From NCBI GenBank assembly GCA_023079485.1, contig CM041089.1:11485001-11549000 (forward strand): a stretch of 64,000 nucleotides of DNA, written 5' to 3'. The translations under genes and the position numbers were made by a program. Shown here piece by piece: positions 40,801 through 53,879 of the stretch. Numbering within the stretch: position 1 is the first letter of the stretch; each line of letters begins with the position of its first letter. The notes beneath the pieces are model-generated. The model saw only the letters and a list, made by a program, of their open reading frames with translations, ran no database searches and was not told the origin of the DNA. This stretch comes from Archilochus colubris. Lineage: Eukaryota; Chordata; Aves; Apodiformes; Trochilidae.

Positions 40801-43540
40801 ATTTATGTTGTCTCTGAGACACTGACCTAAAGCTGCAGTTCCCCTGAGAGTTTTCAGGAGACACCTAGTAAAGCTGTATCTGTAATCAGATCAAAGGGAC
40901 AGCTACATGTAACAAAGCCTAATAAATATGTTTTGGTGAAGATAATATATGGGAAGTGTTAAAAAAATAAAATAAAATTAAACCAGCATTTTTGTAAGCC
41001 CTCCAAATGTAACAGATGAGCACCTTAATTTAACTACTGGAACAATGCCTGAATTTCACTACTGGGATTGCTCCCTGCCTTGAACTAACTGGAAGGAATC
41101 AACTTGATTCCTATTGTTACAGTATCCTTTCTGTAAATGAGAATTTGTTAGCAGAAGCACAGGGATTATTAAAGGACAAATGTGTTTCCTCTGACAATAG
41201 GACGATGGAGCACATGGTGCCAGGTACAAAACCCCCTTTTCAGATACCATGACGTGGTAGCAGAACATGGTACCTATTTTGTGAAGCGTGTCTATTCCAC
41301 GGAAATTCCCAAACCTTTGTTCATCAGGGTAGGGACAGCAACACAATGTTCCTGTCCCACTGATACACCCTCCTTGGCACAGACCACATGTGGGTGTCTC
41401 GCTGCCTTAGGGAATGGTCTGGGAAAACAGCACTGCAGGAGCTCACATCGTGGTAGGGTGGGACAAGCTGCATTTTGCCCTGGTGCAAGCACTCACCCAG
41501 AGCAGCCAACCTCAGCACCAGTCCCAGTGCAATTCCAAGAAACCCCACATGGCTGTCAGAACAGGTGAGCTACACTCAGCACCACAGCTGATCTCGTGTG
41601 TGTGGCCTTCAAAAGCATTATGGCCTGTGACATTTATACAGTATTTCAGAAACTCATATTTGAAAGAAAAAGACAATTTGAATTATAAAGTACACACTAT
41701 GCAGGAAAGGAAAATTATGCATCTGCATTTATGAATCCAATATTAGGTTTCTGCTCAGGATAGCTATTTGTTACAGACAGCTATAGACAGAGTTGGTGAT
41801 GTCTGAATTAAAGGGCAAACAGTTAAAACTCCCCCAGGTTATACTTCCTTAAAGAAAACATACTAAATATACAGATAAACTACTATCTTAAACAGAGTAG
41901 CTACTACAAAAATCCACCAGTCCTCAGCTAATCAAGACAGGTAGTTCTAATGTCTAATGTCTCCACTATGCATCTAAAGGCAACAATTTTTAAGTCCCAT
42001 TTCTGGAACATCTTGTAACTTGCATCAAAAATATTTTATTCTCTATAAACTTCATTTTTTTTCTGTGAAAACCAGCAGAGGGAGACAAGTTCTTTTTTAG
42101 TCATAAAGCAAAAGATTATATTACTTCCTTAAAAATATACCTTCTGAAAATTCAGAATAATTTCCTAGACAAGTCTCACAATGCATTTTCTTGAACTTTG
42201 TTTTTACTACTCACTTTTCTTGTACTGTTACTCAACCCTAAATGACCACTGAATAAACATCTGGAAATGTAAGCAACAGTTACCATTAATATTTCATTGT
42301 GGATTTCTTTCAGGGAGAAAGGGGATATCAGTGTTAGTGACGAATGAAAGAGAGAAATAGGCCATGGCTGTGTTTATATTCACTGTTCTGCAACAGCTTG
42401 CATGTGTAAGGAAGGTCTGCATATAGTTCTCAACACAAAAACTTCAGCTGACTATACATATGAGTTATATTTTTAAGACTCAAACATAAGAAGAAAATTT
42501 GGCTCAAAAAAATACTTCCTACAGCTTCAAGTATGGGTAAAATCTTCCCTGGAGTTAATTTCTTAGGACCCAGGTCTTGCTTCAGTAAATGGTAATTTAG
42601 GCACTAGAAACGTAAGTATGATCCACACAATTTAGCCCACGTTGTCTAAAAAATGGCATGACAGGGCATATACTTGAAATTTATACAAGATTTTTTGTAT
42701 TTACCCCAGCTGCTTGACCAGAGAACAGAAGAAGAGGAGCAATTTAACACATTTCACTACTTGTCTTACTGTAAACATTTTGTGATAATTTTTCACGTTA
42801 TATACTTTTTCATACAACTTCCTTTTATAGATGCTTTATATAATCAGAAATTATAAGGGGGTTTTTGGCACAAGACATGTTCTAAATAGATATGCACAAT
42901 TTCTGTCATTTGAAGGCTTTGGATGAAGCTTCTGAATATTTCTCAAACTGAGTGGAAATAAAAGACCTAGAAAATGCACACAGAAACTGTGGCAGTGCTG
43001 CAATATGTTCAGAAAGTACCATGGGATAGCTGTTAGTCTACATTATGCTTTGTTAAGGGTTATTAATGTAAGAAAGATGCCAGAAGAACCTGAGGGAGAA
43101 ACTGTGGGCAACAGGATGCATACCTGGAAATAGCAATCATACCTTGGGTAAGGGTAATTGAGGCAATTGTGAAGACTTCTGGTATTTAAAATCCCAATCA
43201 CAGCAAGTCATGCTTAATCAGACAGCCAAAGGCAGAGGATGATAAAACTTCATATTTAGTCACTTGAATTAGCCCGTATCAAAGAACAACACAGTTTCAA
43301 GGTTCTTCTTTAAGCATTGCAAGTCAGTTGAAACAATCTACTATTAAAAAAAATAAAATTGAACAACTCCTTATGCCATGAATTTATTTGTAGGCACACA
43401 GTGTATGCTGCTAAGAAGAAATTACTCTTTCAAAGAAGAAATTACTACTTTCAGTAGTTTTCATATCCCTACCCAAGATTAATTCTGTCACGGCTCTGAC
43501 TCTTAATCCTTGTATTTTGGTTTACAATTTTTGTGCATTT

Positions 43541-43620
43541 AACTTCCCCTGTGACAACTACAAAATGTTTTCTGGAGGAAACTTCCCCTGTGACAACTAC
43601 AAAATGTGTTTTCTGGAGGA
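43541..43620 (+). repeat. Tandem duplication, 39/41-bp unit
   Basis: AACTTCCCCTGTGACAACTA, CAAAATG, TTTTCTGGAGGA is present twice in direct contact (43541-43579 and 43580-43620). The copies differ only by a TG insertion in the second. Near-identity suggests a young duplication. Confidence 0.92.
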
Positions 43621-45808
43621 AATATGTAAAACTGGTTTTCAGGTTAAGGGCCAGTGATTCAAATTCAACAGATTTTATCTAATAGATGTTCTGGAAGCAG
43701 TAGAATTAATTTAAAATGCCTGACATCCTTGCCAAGAAGCTTTAATTGGTGAATAAGCATCTTCTACTTCAGAATGACAGTTGTGTAAGAGTAGGGTTCT
43801 GGCACAGTATTCAAAGAGATTTATTTCTTGCCTTTGCTTGTTTACATTCATGAGCAAAAAGACACCCATGCTTGAGGGACAAAACTGGATACTCTTTTAA
43901 TATTATCTCAGAAGTTGGTGGAAAACTTTTCAGATAGAATTGCAGCAGTCAGCTCACTTGAGTAACTTTATGCAGTTTGTGTGTATGGGAGGAAAAAGCA
44001 GTATGTGTTCATGCCAGACAGTTCTGGCTTCATTATGAGCCCTGTCTTCTTGGTTACCTCTCACCTATCAGAATAATTCTACAAAGTTTATCAGGAACTC
44101 TGTCAGACCCCTTACACACCCAAGTGTGGGTGTGCAGGGTAGGTCAGCAGTGTCACTTCTCATCTCCAAAGGTGTCAGAGAAATCACCTGTCAGCAAACC
44201 TCAGGGATCCAATCCATGTCACTTCTGCCATGGAGCAGTGACACATCAGGCCATAGACAAGTACAGCACTCATCCTACTAACAGCAGCACTCAGGCAGTA
44301 TTGAAGCATTAATGTTACAGAAAATAACTTGTTTTTCAAATATAAATGTAATCTTAAGGTTTAAATAGCCCCTTTGCTTAAGAAATATCCTTGAGTAGCT
44401 GGAGTATATGGAAGAGGATACTGATAAAGTAAATGGCACTTTGATACAGAGTCACTGGCTAATTCTGCCTATGATGCTGTACCAAATTTGCCACAATGCA
44501 GCAAGTATTTAAGTTTACACATGTCTGTGGTGAAGTATAGAGGGCTCCAGGGACTTTCTGAAACTTCTTAATGGAAAAATCTTTAGCTATCTCATTTTAA
44601 CTAAACCCCAAGCCTAAATTATGTACTTAAGCTGCAAATGTCACTTCCATTAGAGTACTGTGCAGTCTTTTGGAAGGGCAGAAATGCATCATCCAAGTCA
44701 GGAATCACATCACTGTAGCATTAAACATGTGTTTTGTGTTTAAATCAGTGGAAATTTTGGTCTGGTTTCACTGAAAGCATAACCCAAAATGAATAGAATT
44801 GTCTTTGCTGCATCCCACTAAAACTAATGGATGACTCCACCTGCAATGCTTTGGCACCCCCCAAAGGTACTTGGCTGAATCCTTATCTGTGAAACACTAT
44901 ATAAAAATACCAAACTAATGGAAAGCTAGGTCCTCCATCCAGCTTTGTTCATACTCTTAGCAAGGTCATCCTATCCTTCTTAGTCCCATGTTATTAGAAA
45001 CAATCCCACCTTAACTAGTTAATTAGATTATGAAGTAAAATACCCACATCCTACCTAATATTTAATACCTTTGAAAATCCACAAGGTTTATGTCAGAAAA
45101 GCCAGAATTTTTTCTAAAGCCAAGTAGTCTCTATGAGATTTTAAACCTGAATAACGATGAATGTATCAGTCTTATAGAAGAGCCCTACTATGCAGTGAGA
45201 TATAAATGTACTTCCTGGCTTCTACATTTTCCTAAAACAGCAGAAAATACACAGTACTGATCATCTCTGACCTCTTTCTTTGGTTGGGAAGAGACTGACA
45301 GTTTTTTCTGAAGACAGAAGTGGACTTCATTCAACCCTGAAAATATAAGAAACATTACCAGAGTTTTAGAGAATTCCCTGGGTATCTTTCAGTATACATA
45401 CAGCTGTCACTGAAGGGGGAAGATCCAGATTTGAAACAGGTGATTTTTGCTTTTTTAAAATTATTGCTATCACAAATCTGGCAGTTTGGAATAATCAGGC
45501 TAAAAATCTTGTTTTCAATTTTACCTCTTCTTTGTGCTTAGTTTTTCTCACATTTCTGTTTTACGTGCTTTGCAGTCACCATATAATTTTCTAAAAGGAA
45601 CACATAGCCTGACAGCTATACAGTGATTACACTGAAAGCATTTAAAGAATCCTCCTTTAATCTGATCTTAGTGGAAATTAGGCCTTACTCATTTTCTATT
45701 TGCACCAAAATTAACAGGGTTGATTCTCATGGATAACAAAGACATTCCCCAGGAGTTTGGAATCTGTTATGTCCAGCCTCAGAAGCTATTACTCTCTGGC
45801 ATTCAGAC

Positions 45809-45826
45809 AAAGAAAGAAAGAAAGAA
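45809..45826 (+). repeat. (AAAG)n microsatellite
   Basis: Short run of about four AAAG units in intergenic DNA. Confidence 0.7.
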
Positions 45827-46484
45827 TGAACTAGAGCAAAAAGCTGCACATCATAATACAATTTGTTAAGGTTCCATCCACCCCTCAATAAAGAGGATTT
45901 GTATCAAACCCTGGCATATATTCAGTCTCTAAAATCTGGGCCACATGGTGGCACATGTTCAAGACCAGAACCTGGGTTTCCAGCTTCCTAAAGGCTGTTC
46001 TGCACCTACTCAATTGTTTCCAGAAAATCTTTTAACCCTAAATTACTTTAAAAATATCCATAACTTTTAAATCATCTGCCAGATATCACAATTCTGATAA
46101 TTCACCAACCTTCTGAAGTGTAATCACATGTTTCAATCACTGTACTTCTTTTCCTTCTTCCTTTTCTAAAATAAACATATAGGTTAGGCAGGCTCAAATA
46201 ACTGTGCTAGGTTATTTCACCCCCTAGCATTTTTGTGAGCTAGTCCAAGACATGTAGGGTAAAAAGAGATTTTTACAACATTGAACTCATTAGAAACCAT
46301 TAGTTCATCAGTCAAGAACAAATGTTGATTTAAGCTCTGAACTAAGCACACACATGGAGATTAGAGAGTACTAATAGAGCTTGACTAGCACCTTTGCAAA
46401 TACAAGACTTCAAACTTAATACACTGCTTGCCTAATGACAAAAGGCAGAGTGTGATGACAGAGGCAGAGCTTATATTGAAAGCC

Positions 46485-46503
46485 TTTTTTTTTTTTTTTT
46501 TTT
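46485..46503 (+). repeat. T(19) homopolymer
   Basis: Uninterrupted run of 19 T in intergenic DNA. Confidence 0.88.
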
Positions 46504-49500
46504 AAACCCATTCTTAAACTCCTGCATCCTTCTGTGATCATTAAGCACTGGGAATGAATGTTTTGGGCTGCTGCTGTAAATGAGGATTTTAAAAGATCTG
46601 ATGCTGATATTTTTACTGGCTTTGAAAGCACTTAAATGATTAGATAATTCAATAGCAGCCTACTACTAACCCTTAGTGGTACAGAAGTCAGAATTCTTGA
46701 CCAAAATTTGAGAACTAATTTATGTACTCTTTATTTTGAAGGAACTTGTATCATGGTTTATTTCCTTTCCTCTCTTGTAGGTAGAAGCCTGTATTTCCAT
46801 TTTCTAGATACACAAGCAAATCACAATCAATGTTCTTTCAAGTACTCTCATCCAGCCTTATTTTTAATAGTTTTGGAAGAGAGGAAAATATTTGCAAAAC
46901 AGTATTAAACATGTATGAATTGACAAGAATACAGATCAATAGTTGGTGAAGTACAAAGGGTGCCAGAAGCAGAGTGGAAGAACTTTTAAGCTACTTACAT
47001 GTTTAACTAGGGTTTATGTAGTTCAATACAAAAGATGCAAATTCCCCTGTTGTATCTTTTAAAGAAGTCTCTTTTGTAGATTTCAAAGAAAGGAAAAGTT
47101 GGGATGTTTCTACAATAAAGTCACCCCTTGCCACAGATTATTTATACATATAGTTCATAACACTACTACTGAAGAGAAAGTGTTTCATCTCTGAGGTAGA
47201 CAAAATGTTTCCTGATGGCCAGGGTCCAAAATAACACAGGATGGAGCAGAACTTGCAACCACATCCTCCTATTCTTGTAATATTCATATTTACTCAGCAA
47301 GTTTTTCAGGAACAAGATAATGTTGGGGTCCAACAAGGACACCAACAATACTTTTTGCTAAATACTAATCCTTTTTTTCAGTGTGAGGAAACAGATACAT
47401 GCCCAGTCTATAGCTCATTGTTACAATGAGCATAAAGATACATTTTTTGATGTGTTTTATTTTCAACTTCCAAAACTGTAAATATTGTCAGCACTATTCT
47501 ACAGATATCCACAAACACACATATTTCATTTCGGCACAACCAGATGAAAACAGTGGACAAAAGGGTGCTTCACAGTGTGGAGAGCCTAGAAAGGCTGGGG
47601 AAATGACTTCCAGATGAGAAATGCACTTGTTGTTTTTTCACTGGAAGATGCAGGCTTCAGCACATTCCCCATGGAAGAACAACAGGGAAGAACTAACAGA
47701 TGCCAGGCAGGCAGGGGACTGGGGTGTGACAGCCACTTTGCCACAAACATCTCCACAGAGCACAAAAGTGAAAGACCATAAACTTGGGTTTAAATCCTCC
47801 TTAAACTTTTCTATTTCCTGAAAAACACTGTACACACACTCACCTGCATGCTTGCCCATGCTTGTGCATGTTCATCCTCACCAGGGTGTATGTACACTGA
47901 TGCATCCTCACCTTCACCCACACACCCATTTGCTCACATAGACTGACTCCTGCCCTGCCTCCTGCCCAAGCTCACATACATAGCTTATACCAACACAGAT
48001 GTCTTCATTCTTAAGCAAGGTATTGCTCCTCTTTAGTCTTCTATTTGCAACTTTTCTATGTTGCTTCAAGTCTGAAATTATCCCCATCTTCTACAAGTAT
48101 TCACATTCTTCTATACCTTAAAAACAGTGACATCTCTGGGGGTTGTTTTGGTTTTGTTTTTTTTTTAAACCAGGCTTTTTCCCCTCAATTGTTCTTTCCC
48201 TCTGAATATATAATTGGTCTGATCTTCCCTTAGTTCTAACTAGAAGCATTTTGGTGGAGAGATCACTCTTGTTTCTCCAACCACATCTCCTTCTTTGTTT
48301 CTAAAGGGGTTTCAGTCAATGTGCATGTAAATATCCTTCCTCTATGAAATACAAACTGTGTATTTCATTTTTTAATTGGTTCAGAGATGACATTTTCAAG
48401 GAAACTCCCTGCTCTGTCTCTAACCTGAAGTCTTGAGTCACAGGCTTGCCAATTTAGAAAAATATATCTTCTAAAATCTTACAGAAATGTAAACAAGTAA
48501 TCAAAAGGAAGTAGGCCTAGACTTAAACATGCTTAAATATTTTGCTGCCTCAGGGTCTAGATGTTACTATTTATATATAGCTATTTGATAATTTTTTTTA
48601 AGAATTGCTGAATTTAAAAGCTGAATCTGATGAAGCATGTTTGCTTTTATAAAGCAAGTCTATCTGAAACAGAATCTTCTTTGATCAGATTTATTACTAC
48701 AATTTAATATTTTTGTTCTGCAGTAGTCACTTCATTGAGATTCAGGAAATAATTTTTTATATTGTAAAAGCATTTGTTGCTCCTCAGCCTAGTAATTTTT
48801 TTTAATTTCAGCTAATCACATGCAATGACCAGAAGTGGCTCCACCAAGGCTCCAAACTGCAGGCTCTCCTAGAGACAAACAGGCACATTTCCTCCATGGC
48901 TGGGGTCCTGATGCCATATGTGCCCCAGGTAATGGGGCACAGCCCAAGAAAATCATGAATCGTGGAGAACCCTACTCTGAGGTTCTCCACCTTTCAGTTA
49001 AAACAGATTCCAGCCCAAAATGAAGCAGCCACATAGTGTTTGGAGAGTGAAAAGCAAGTAGCTTAACTAACTAGGCTATAGTACTTATCAGTTTGTGCTT
49101 GAGAGAAGGTGAAAACAATATTGAAATTGTCAAAGCAGTGATAGAAATCTTCTCCACTCCAAGCAGCAGGCCTTACAATAACATGGGATCTGTAAGAAGG
49201 AAAAAAAAATAAATTATCATCTTTTACCTGTTGGTTATTTGTTTCTAAAACTACAAAATCCTGTGCCTTGTTTTTTCTATCCACTAAGGGGTGAGATATC
49301 TTAAGTTTAGTATAAAACAAATGCTACACTGTAAGAGCTCGTTCTTGTTTCATACACATCAGTTTAGTAATGATTCATACTTCTGACTTATGAAACAACA
49401 GGTTAGAAAAATTCCCACCTCCCAGTCTGAAAGGGGTTCTTAAAAGTGACTGCAATTTTCAGGTCTGAATTTCAACATTTGCATTAAGTTCTATCCAGTC

Positions 49501-49746
49501 TTTTGTTCTAAACTTTGTTTCCTAGAAAGACTTGTGCTAGCCAAAAGTAATACACAATGCTACTGCATTGCTACAACAGAAAGCTATACCTTACTTTAGT
49601 AAACTTGTCAAGGTTGTACAAGGAATAATAAATCATTCCCAAATATCAGTTACTAAAGTAAGACTGCCTATGTATGAGTTAACAGAAGATCTGGCAAACT
49701 ATGAGAGTAATATTCTTCCCTGTGTAAAACACAAACTACACAATTA

Positions 49747-49771
49747 AAACCAAACCAAACCAAACCAAAAC
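49747..49771 (+). repeat. (CCAAA)n microsatellite
   Basis: Four to five copies of CCAAA in tandem in intergenic DNA. Confidence 0.85.
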
Positions 49772-50577
49772 AACATAGCAAACAATTCTTCTACTGCCTT
49801 TTTACTCAGGATACTTGTCCCAGCATTTAAATGTGAGGAAGTAATTTTGTTGGGAGAAAACCTAATCCTTTTGAAACAGGAGACAACGCCCACAAAATAT
49901 GTAACTCTGGTAGACAACAATCTTCTGAAAGCCAGGATATGGCCGTGACTGATAAGCTCATGAAACCAATAACTACAATTGGATAAAGATTTTCTGACTG
50001 GTTACGTATACAGAACTAAAAAGGGCAGTACTGACCAAGGAGGATGTGAGCTGTACTTGTACAAACTGTGAAAGATTCCAGGCAGAGAAGCCTGACAGAA
50101 AGAAAACCTATGTGCCATACACTAAATTAAGCAGAAAGGCCCCTGAAACAAACTGCCCTCTCAAGGAGACATAAGCCACAGCTTAATTCTCAAAACCAGT
50201 GAATTAATTGCATTCTTGCCTGACAATTTAATAAGAAGTCATCAGTTCTCCCACACTGGCTAAATTAGGCACTTAAACATGACACTCTTAACTTCACAAT
50301 CACTATTTTATTTCCACTTCAGGTCTGTGGTTATGCCTAGTAACTCATTACTGTCAGGAAACACAGCAAATGACTTTAGCAGTCTCAGCTTTGTGGCCAG
50401 CAGGTACTTGTAGACACCACAGGAAACCACAGGTTGTGCTAGTTAAGCATGAATTTTTCAATACCAGCTTCACCAGGGTGATATGGGGAAAAAACCCTCT
50501 TCTCATTTCTAGGTACTTTTTCCTATCTCAAATGAAACAAGTTATGACATGGCTCCTGTCACTACTGCTCCTGATAA

Positions 50578-50596
50578 ACACACACACCCACACACA
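50578..50596 (+). repeat. Short CA-rich microsatellite
   Basis: ACACACACACCCACACACA, an interrupted CA dinucleotide run. Confidence 0.7.
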
Positions 50597-52699
50597 AAAA
50601 GTACTTAAGCACCAGCCTTGAAGTTATCAGCTTACTCAGTGGTTAAAGCACAAACTAATACTCATAAGTCAACTTTTTTACCCTGAGATAATAACACTTG
50701 CTACTGCCAATGGCAAAAATAGCATCTGTCACTGTGCTTCCAAGAGCAGAAACTGAAAAGGGAGGTTTAGGAAGCCAGAGTTTGGGACTGCTGCTTCATA
50801 GATATTTGACTCCTAACTCTTAGCTGTGCTGTTAGGAGTTTAAATATCAATTACCTTCCACAAAATAAAAATAACAGTGAAAAGCATCAAGGACATTGAC
50901 ACACAGGAGCCCTCTTGAAATCCTACTAGATTGTACTAGAGCCGTATAACAAAATGGTAGCCACTGACTGTACTTTCTCCCACTCTTGCCATGCTATTAA
51001 GAACACTGCATTAAGAACAGTGTTTCTCAATGTCAGATTTATGTAACTGCTTCTGCTGCAATGCTCAAGTCCTTAGCAGTTTACAAACCTTGCAGATTCC
51101 TGCATGTTGAAAGTGGAATAACGTTTAAGAACAAATGTCTTCTGAAGCATCTAAAGCAGCAGTCAAGAAGCTTCAGAAGTTGTGTGGCCAAATCCAAGGG
51201 AGATGACCCCTAAAAACCAACACACAAACCCAAAGCAATTAAGGAAAAAATAATAATTAAAAAAAAAAGGCAAAACCCAGAAAAAGGAGTCTAAATTCCA
51301 GTAAGCATGATGCAACCTTGTAACTTAGAAGGAAAAAAACAAACCTGCTTTAGAAATTTAGAAACAAGGCAGGAAATAATACAGCAAACCTTGCAATTGC
51401 ATTAAAGTGAGTGCATTTTAGTCTCACATTATGTACCAAGACAAATTTTCTTGCATTCAGACATATCAGGGATTCTCATGTACCAGCCACTGTCAGACCT
51501 GTTGCTTTACAGGCTGTCTGCAAAAACTGGCCATGGACATTTTTACCATTGAATATTTTAAGTCAGCCATTGAAGAGCTTGACATTGTGCCTGACTGAGG
51601 AAAACAATGTTGGATGTCCTCTACTACTGACAGCAATAAAAGCACAGCTCCACACAGCTTTTCTCCTCTTGATGTCAACACTTCTTTAAAGAATTTCCAT
51701 CTCTCCTCCATAATCCATAATCTTTTGCTTGTAGAAAAACAAAATTAAAATTTAAATAACTAAGTACCCAGCAGCAAACTGGCCTATCCTGCAGCCTTGC
51801 AAACACCTGCTCAAACACAAAATCCAGCACGAGGTAGGCTATAGCCTTAAAATAAGCTGCAAAAGGTGTGGATGATCATATTCCCAGAAGGCCAACTCTG
51901 TCAGCCATGGCCAAACACTGCCCAGAGCACAATGGGTTTTGTTTTCTGCCTCAGCACATAGCATGTAGCCAGCCTCTGACAACATGCAGGTGAGAACACG
52001 GGGTCTCTGCCACACAGGTAGAGCAAAACCTCCCTGCCTGCCCTGACTCACCCTGCAGAGCCTGGGATATGCCAAAAGGTCTGGTTCCAACTCGCTCTCC
52101 TTGTGCAATGCTGGGGTTTGCCCTGACAAAATGCAGAGCTGCAACTTTATAGGTTCTTTTTGCACATACTTGTGGCATGTTTTCAAATAAGCTTTAAGTA
52201 TCATTGTATGTTTGTTTCAACTATTCCCATCAGAATAACTGTTTAGTTTTTAGCCAGAAGCTGTCTGTGACTACTGACATGTACATAGGAATTTATGCTT
52301 CAAAAATTCCAGTTCTTCCAGGTCCCAAAAGTGAGAGTTAGGGTTAGCTGACCACAAAACCCTGTTTCTAAAGCAAAAAATGCCATGGAATAATTATTTT
52401 ATAGTGTAGAACAGTATATGCTTGAGAGATAAAGCTCAAGTAGTATCAGCCCTATTAATTCAATAGCTTTCTATTACCACAGATGTCCTTATTACCAGTT
52501 TAGTTTTCCATCTTTCTTTCACATGCATAATCCAGAAGCTATGATTTCAGCCACCACTTAGGACTCCACTTATTACAACTAAGCATTTGAAACCCAATGA
52601 GAGTTTCGTATTTCAGCTTTGTAAATTTGTGCCTAGAATGCACAAATCCCTCAAATTTTTTTCTCTAATTTTTGTAACTACTGCAACAGTTTCTTAAAT

Positions 52700-53290
52700 G
52701 AAACTTAAATGTAGAGAGCAGCCCTGGGAGAACCTGGGAGGTCTAGTGGACAAGTTAACCATGACTCAACAATGTGCCCTGGTGGCCAGGAAGTTCAATG
52801 CTATCCTGGCGAGCATCAGGGACAGTGTGGCCAGCAGGTCGAGGGAGTTTTTTCTCCCCCTCTGCTCTGCATTGATGAGTCCACACCTGGAATCCTGTGC
52901 CCAGCTCTGTGCCCCCAGTTCAAGAAAAAGAGCTACCGGAGAGAGAGCAGTGAAGGGCTACAGAAATGCACAGGGGGCGGGAGCATCTCTGACGAGGAAA
53001 GGCTGAGAGAGCTGTGTCTGTTTTAACCTGGAGGAGCCTGAGGAGGGGGGTTTATCCAAATGCTTATCAATACCCACGGGGCAGGGGCCAGGAGGACGGG
53101 ACCCGATCCTTCTCGGTGCAGCAAGAGGAGGAACGGGCACAAACTGCAGTACAGAAAGTTCCCTCTGAACCTGAGGAGAAAGTTCCACTCAGAGCAGGCT
53201 GCCCGGAGAGGTGTTGGAGTCTCCTTGCCTGGAGATACCCAAGGATGCGATTCTGTGCCCCCTCCTCTGGCTGAGCCTCATTTATCACCT
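52700..53290 (+). mobile_element. CR1 LINE fragment adjoining the NUCB2 CpG island
   Basis: Plus-strand CR1 blocks in order: GTGCCCTGGTGGCCAGGAAG, GTGGCCAGCAGGTCGAGGGA, GCCCCCAGTTCAAGAAAAAG, GACGAGGAAAGGCTGAGAGA, GAACGGGCACAAACTGCAGT and GCAGGCTGCCCGGAGAGGTG. Small deletions break it, for example between the frame-like block near 53190 and the 3' block near 53195. It runs straight into the GC-rich NUCB2 promoter region. Confidence 0.9.
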
Positions 53291-53520
53291 CCAGAGGACC
53301 TCCCAACCCCTAACATCTGCCAACACATGTTCGCTGGAGTGGCCAACAGGAGAGACAGGGATCCCACAGAGGACACGGGAAGGACCGAGCGAACAACAAA
53401 CACCTTCTGTCACTGGGCACCGACGTTTCGCCGCCGCTGCTCCCTGCAGCAAACGCGTTCCCGGGAGAGGAGGGTTACAGGGAGGAGGGATAGAGGGAAC
53501 AAACACCTTCTCCTCCTGCA

Positions 53521-53580
53521 GCGCGGATCAGCGCGGATCAGCGCGGAGCAGCGCGGAGCAGCGCGGAGCAGCGCGGAGCA
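53521..53580 (+). repeat. 10-bp tandem repeat, six copies, in NUCB2 CpG island
   Basis: The unit GCGCGGAKCA is repeated six times without a break: two copies of GCGCGGATCA, then four of GCGCGGAGCA. A seventh, mutated unit (GCACGGCCCG) follows. The period is close to one helical turn, and every unit holds GCGC and CGG. About 580 bp upstream of the predicted exon 1 donor. Confidence 0.97.
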
Positions 53581-53780
53581 GCACGGCCCGTTTGGGTGGG
53601 CAGGGGAAGGTCCCCTCACGCTGCGCAGGCCCCGGCCCCGCCCTCCCAGGTACGCGCCCGCGTGACGCCAGAGGCGCGCGGCCGATCCCGCCCCCGCGGC
53701 GACCGCCACGTCCCTCCTCGGGCAGGCGGAGGGGGGCGGGTCCCGCCCTGCCGCAATCTCCCCTTTGCGTCCGGTCCTGC

Positions 53781-53790
53781 CCAATCAGAG
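53781..53790 (+). promoter_or_regulatory. CCAAT box (NF-Y type)
   Basis: CCAATCAGAG matches the NF-Y consensus CCAATCA(G/A). It lies about 45 bp upstream of a second CCAAT (53825) and 60 bp upstream of a GC box, the usual arrangement in CpG-island promoters. Confidence 0.55.
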
Positions 53791-53824
53791 CCCTCCGCGA
53801 CGCCCCGGTGGGGGTCAGGCCCGG

Positions 53825-53850
53825 CCAATCCCCGCGCCTCAAGGGGCGGG
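53825..53850 (+). promoter_or_regulatory. Second CCAAT box with GC box
   Basis: CCAATCC at 53825-53831 is followed by GGGGCGGG at 53843-53850. CCATGGCAAC downstream at 53860-53869 resembles an RFX half-site. Together with the CCAAT at 53781 this is the most promoter-like spot; initiation probably falls within the next 100-200 bp. Confidence 0.5.
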
Positions 53851-53879
53851 ACCTCTCTCCATGGCAACGGGAGCCGGAG

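Larger units (their letters stand above)
38366..52697. other. Intergenic region between PIK3C2A and NUCB2 promoters
   Basis: About 14.3 kb with no exon, RNA gene or transposon that I can support. Open frames such as those at 39201-39599, 41182-41568 and 49063-49320 show no known domain or splice support. It contains a T(19) run, simple repeats and a recent 39-41 bp tandem duplication. Any enhancers or alternative NUCB2 first exons here cannot be seen from sequence alone. Confidence 0.6.

Noticed and set aside
52335..52350. Telomere-like TTAGGGTTAG
   Set aside because: Only about one and a half units; expected by chance and not an interstitial telomeric array.
38366..52697. Endogenous retrovirus or tRNA gene in the intergenic gap
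   Set aside because: I found no gag/pol/env-like frame, LTR pair or tRNA B-box-like GTTCRANNC hit in a cloverleaf context by eye; a computational search would be needed to exclude degraded copies.
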